Below, one piece after another: positions 4,351 to 5,141 of a DNA stretch of 5,141 nt. Every line of letters begins with the position of its first letter. Positions within the stretch are counted from its first letter, which is position 1. Made by a program: the position numbers and the translations under genes. This DNA comes from Desulfobacterales bacterium. Lineage in GTDB: Bacteria > Desulfobacterota > Desulfobacteria > Desulfobacterales > C00003060. The stretch spans positions 1 through 5,141 of the forward strand of contig JAUWMM010000177.1 in the NCBI GenBank assembly GCA_030613145.1, read 5' to 3'. The notes under the pieces were generated by a model. The model was given only the letters and a program-made list of their open reading frames with translations, had not been told where the DNA came from and did no database searches.

Positions 4351-5141
4351 ATGGAACAGGCTGAGGAGCTTAACGTAGCTATTGCGGGCGGCGGCCCAGG
4401 ATGCAAGGCGATAGTGGATATGATATTGGCCGAAAAGTTCAAGAAGCTTCGAATGAAGCTGATCGGGGTAGCCGATATCAATCCGAACACCGTGTGTTAC
4501 CGCTACGCTCAGGAAAAGGGTATTTACACCACAAAAGACTATCGCGATCTATACAAACTCAGAAATCTCAATATGATCATCGAGGTGACGGGTAGCGACG
4601 AGGTGGCCAGTGAAATCTCCCGAACCAAGCCAGATCATATCCGATTGATGGACCATGTCGCTGCCCGTCTTTTCCAGGATATCTTTCAGATTGAAGAAGA
4701 AGGGGTTGCCGAGCGCAACCGGGTGGAACAGGCATTGCGGGAGGAGGGACGTTTCCTCCAGACCGTATTCGACGCAATACAGGATGGGATGACCATTGTG
4801 GATTGTGAATTCAATATTGTGCGGGTGAATACCTGGATGGAGAAGGTGTATGCATCCCAGGTGCCACTGGTTGGCAAGAAATGCTACAAAGCTTACCACA
4901 AAAGGGAGTCTCCGTGTCCTCGTTGCCCCACACTCCATACGCTCACGACAGGTGAGGCACACAGCCACATCGTTCCTTCTCCATCAGAAGAGAACCCGAC
5001 ACGGTGGATCGATCTTTCCGCATTTCCTCTTAAAAATCCCGACGGCCGTGTAGTTGGCATCATCGAATACATGAAAGACATTACGCCGCGTAAACAGGCT
5101 GAAAAGGAACTTAAGAGAAAGCATAACGAACTTGAAGCCAT
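4348..5141 (+). CDS. Rossmann-fold/PAS sensor protein, N-terminal part (3' end outside window)
   Basis: The frame is open from the tandem ATG at 4348/4351 to the window edge, giving 264 residues. Residues about 8-112 look like a dehydrogenase-type Rossmann fold: strand plus glycine-rich loop NVAIAGGGPGC, then LIGVADINP with D43 where NAD-binding folds carry an acidic residue, then NMIIEVTGS. A helical linker rich in E, R and Q (about 113-137) leads into a PAS domain (about 138-247) ending IIEYMKDITPRKQAEKEL, the standard exit into a signalling helix. Within the PAS is a C-x10-C-x2-C set, C179, C190 and C193 (in SPCPRCPTL), which could bind metal or sense redox. No membrane segment is visible. 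The output domain lies beyond the window; a histidine kinase, GGDEF domain or more PAS domains are all possible. I infer a cytoplasmic sensor coupling a dinucleotide or small ligand to signalling. It is preceded by its own promoter candidates. Confidence 0.88.
   Translation, partial: MMEQAEELNVAIAGGGPGCKAIVDMILAEKFKKLRMKLIGVADINPNTVCYRYAQEKGIYTTKDYRDLYKLRNLNMIIEVTGSDEVASEISRTKPDHIRLMDHVAARLFQDIFQIEEEGVAERNRVEQALREEGRFLQTVFDAIQDGMTIVDCEFNIVRVNTWMEKVYASQVPLVGKKCYKAYHKRESPCPRCPTLHTLTTGEAHSHIVPSPSEENPTRWIDLSAFPLKNPDGRVVGIIEYMKDITPRKQAEKELKRKHNELEA

Noticed and set aside
4549..4968. 139-codon minus-strand frame
   Set aside because: It lies antisense to the clearly recognisable Rossmann/PAS coding frame and shows no domain of its own.

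Overview
The window looks like a chromosomal fragment of a Gram-negative, sigma-54-using bacterium, most likely a member of the Desulfobacterota (former Deltaproteobacteria). This is inferred from the density of PAS and two-component signalling proteins, a sigma-54 activator, a Rossmann-fold/PAS sensor fusion, and a dispersed-type GGATACTGGAT/ATCCAGTATCC hairpin repeat. No marker gene fixes the taxon. Everything recognisable is regulatory; there is no metabolic gene, tRNA, rRNA, complete insertion sequence or CRISPR array.

Layout: (1) 1-343, + strand, the C-terminal end of a sigma-54-dependent (NtrC-type) activator, cut by the window edge. (2) 344-1291, a long AT-rich non-coding region. It holds three direct repeats spaced about 70 bp apart (427-583). 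It also holds a well-formed -24/-12 sigma-54 promoter (763-779), followed at the right distance by an ~81-nt segment that folds into two hairpins and ends in a strong intrinsic terminator (835-870). I interpret this as a small-RNA gene. A weaker -24/-12-like site (1029-1045) and a sigma-70-type promoter (1166-1194) come before the next operon. (3) 1292-2927, + strand, a two-gene operon with overlapping ends: a stand-alone receiver response regulator and a soluble PAS histidine kinase. (4) 2967-3869, - strand, a tandem universal-stress-type protein, convergent with the kinase. (5) 3870-4347, non-coding, with a large palindromic repeat, a cluster of small hairpins and two overlapping sigma-70-type promoters. 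(6) 4348 to the right edge, + strand, the N-terminal part of a Rossmann-fold + cysteine-containing PAS sensor, cut by the window edge.

The most interesting element is the putative sigma-54-driven small RNA beside a sigma-54 activator gene. Its exposed linker carries CCUCCU, complementary to Shine-Dalgarno sequences. The logic would resemble LuxO-Qrr in vibrios (activator plus sigma-54 makes a small RNA, which acts on translation), but I do not recognise this RNA as any named family. The two-component operon downstream has a similarly spaced -24/-12-like site and an RBS that could pair with the linker, so activator, RNA and two-component pair may form one circuit. That connection is inference.
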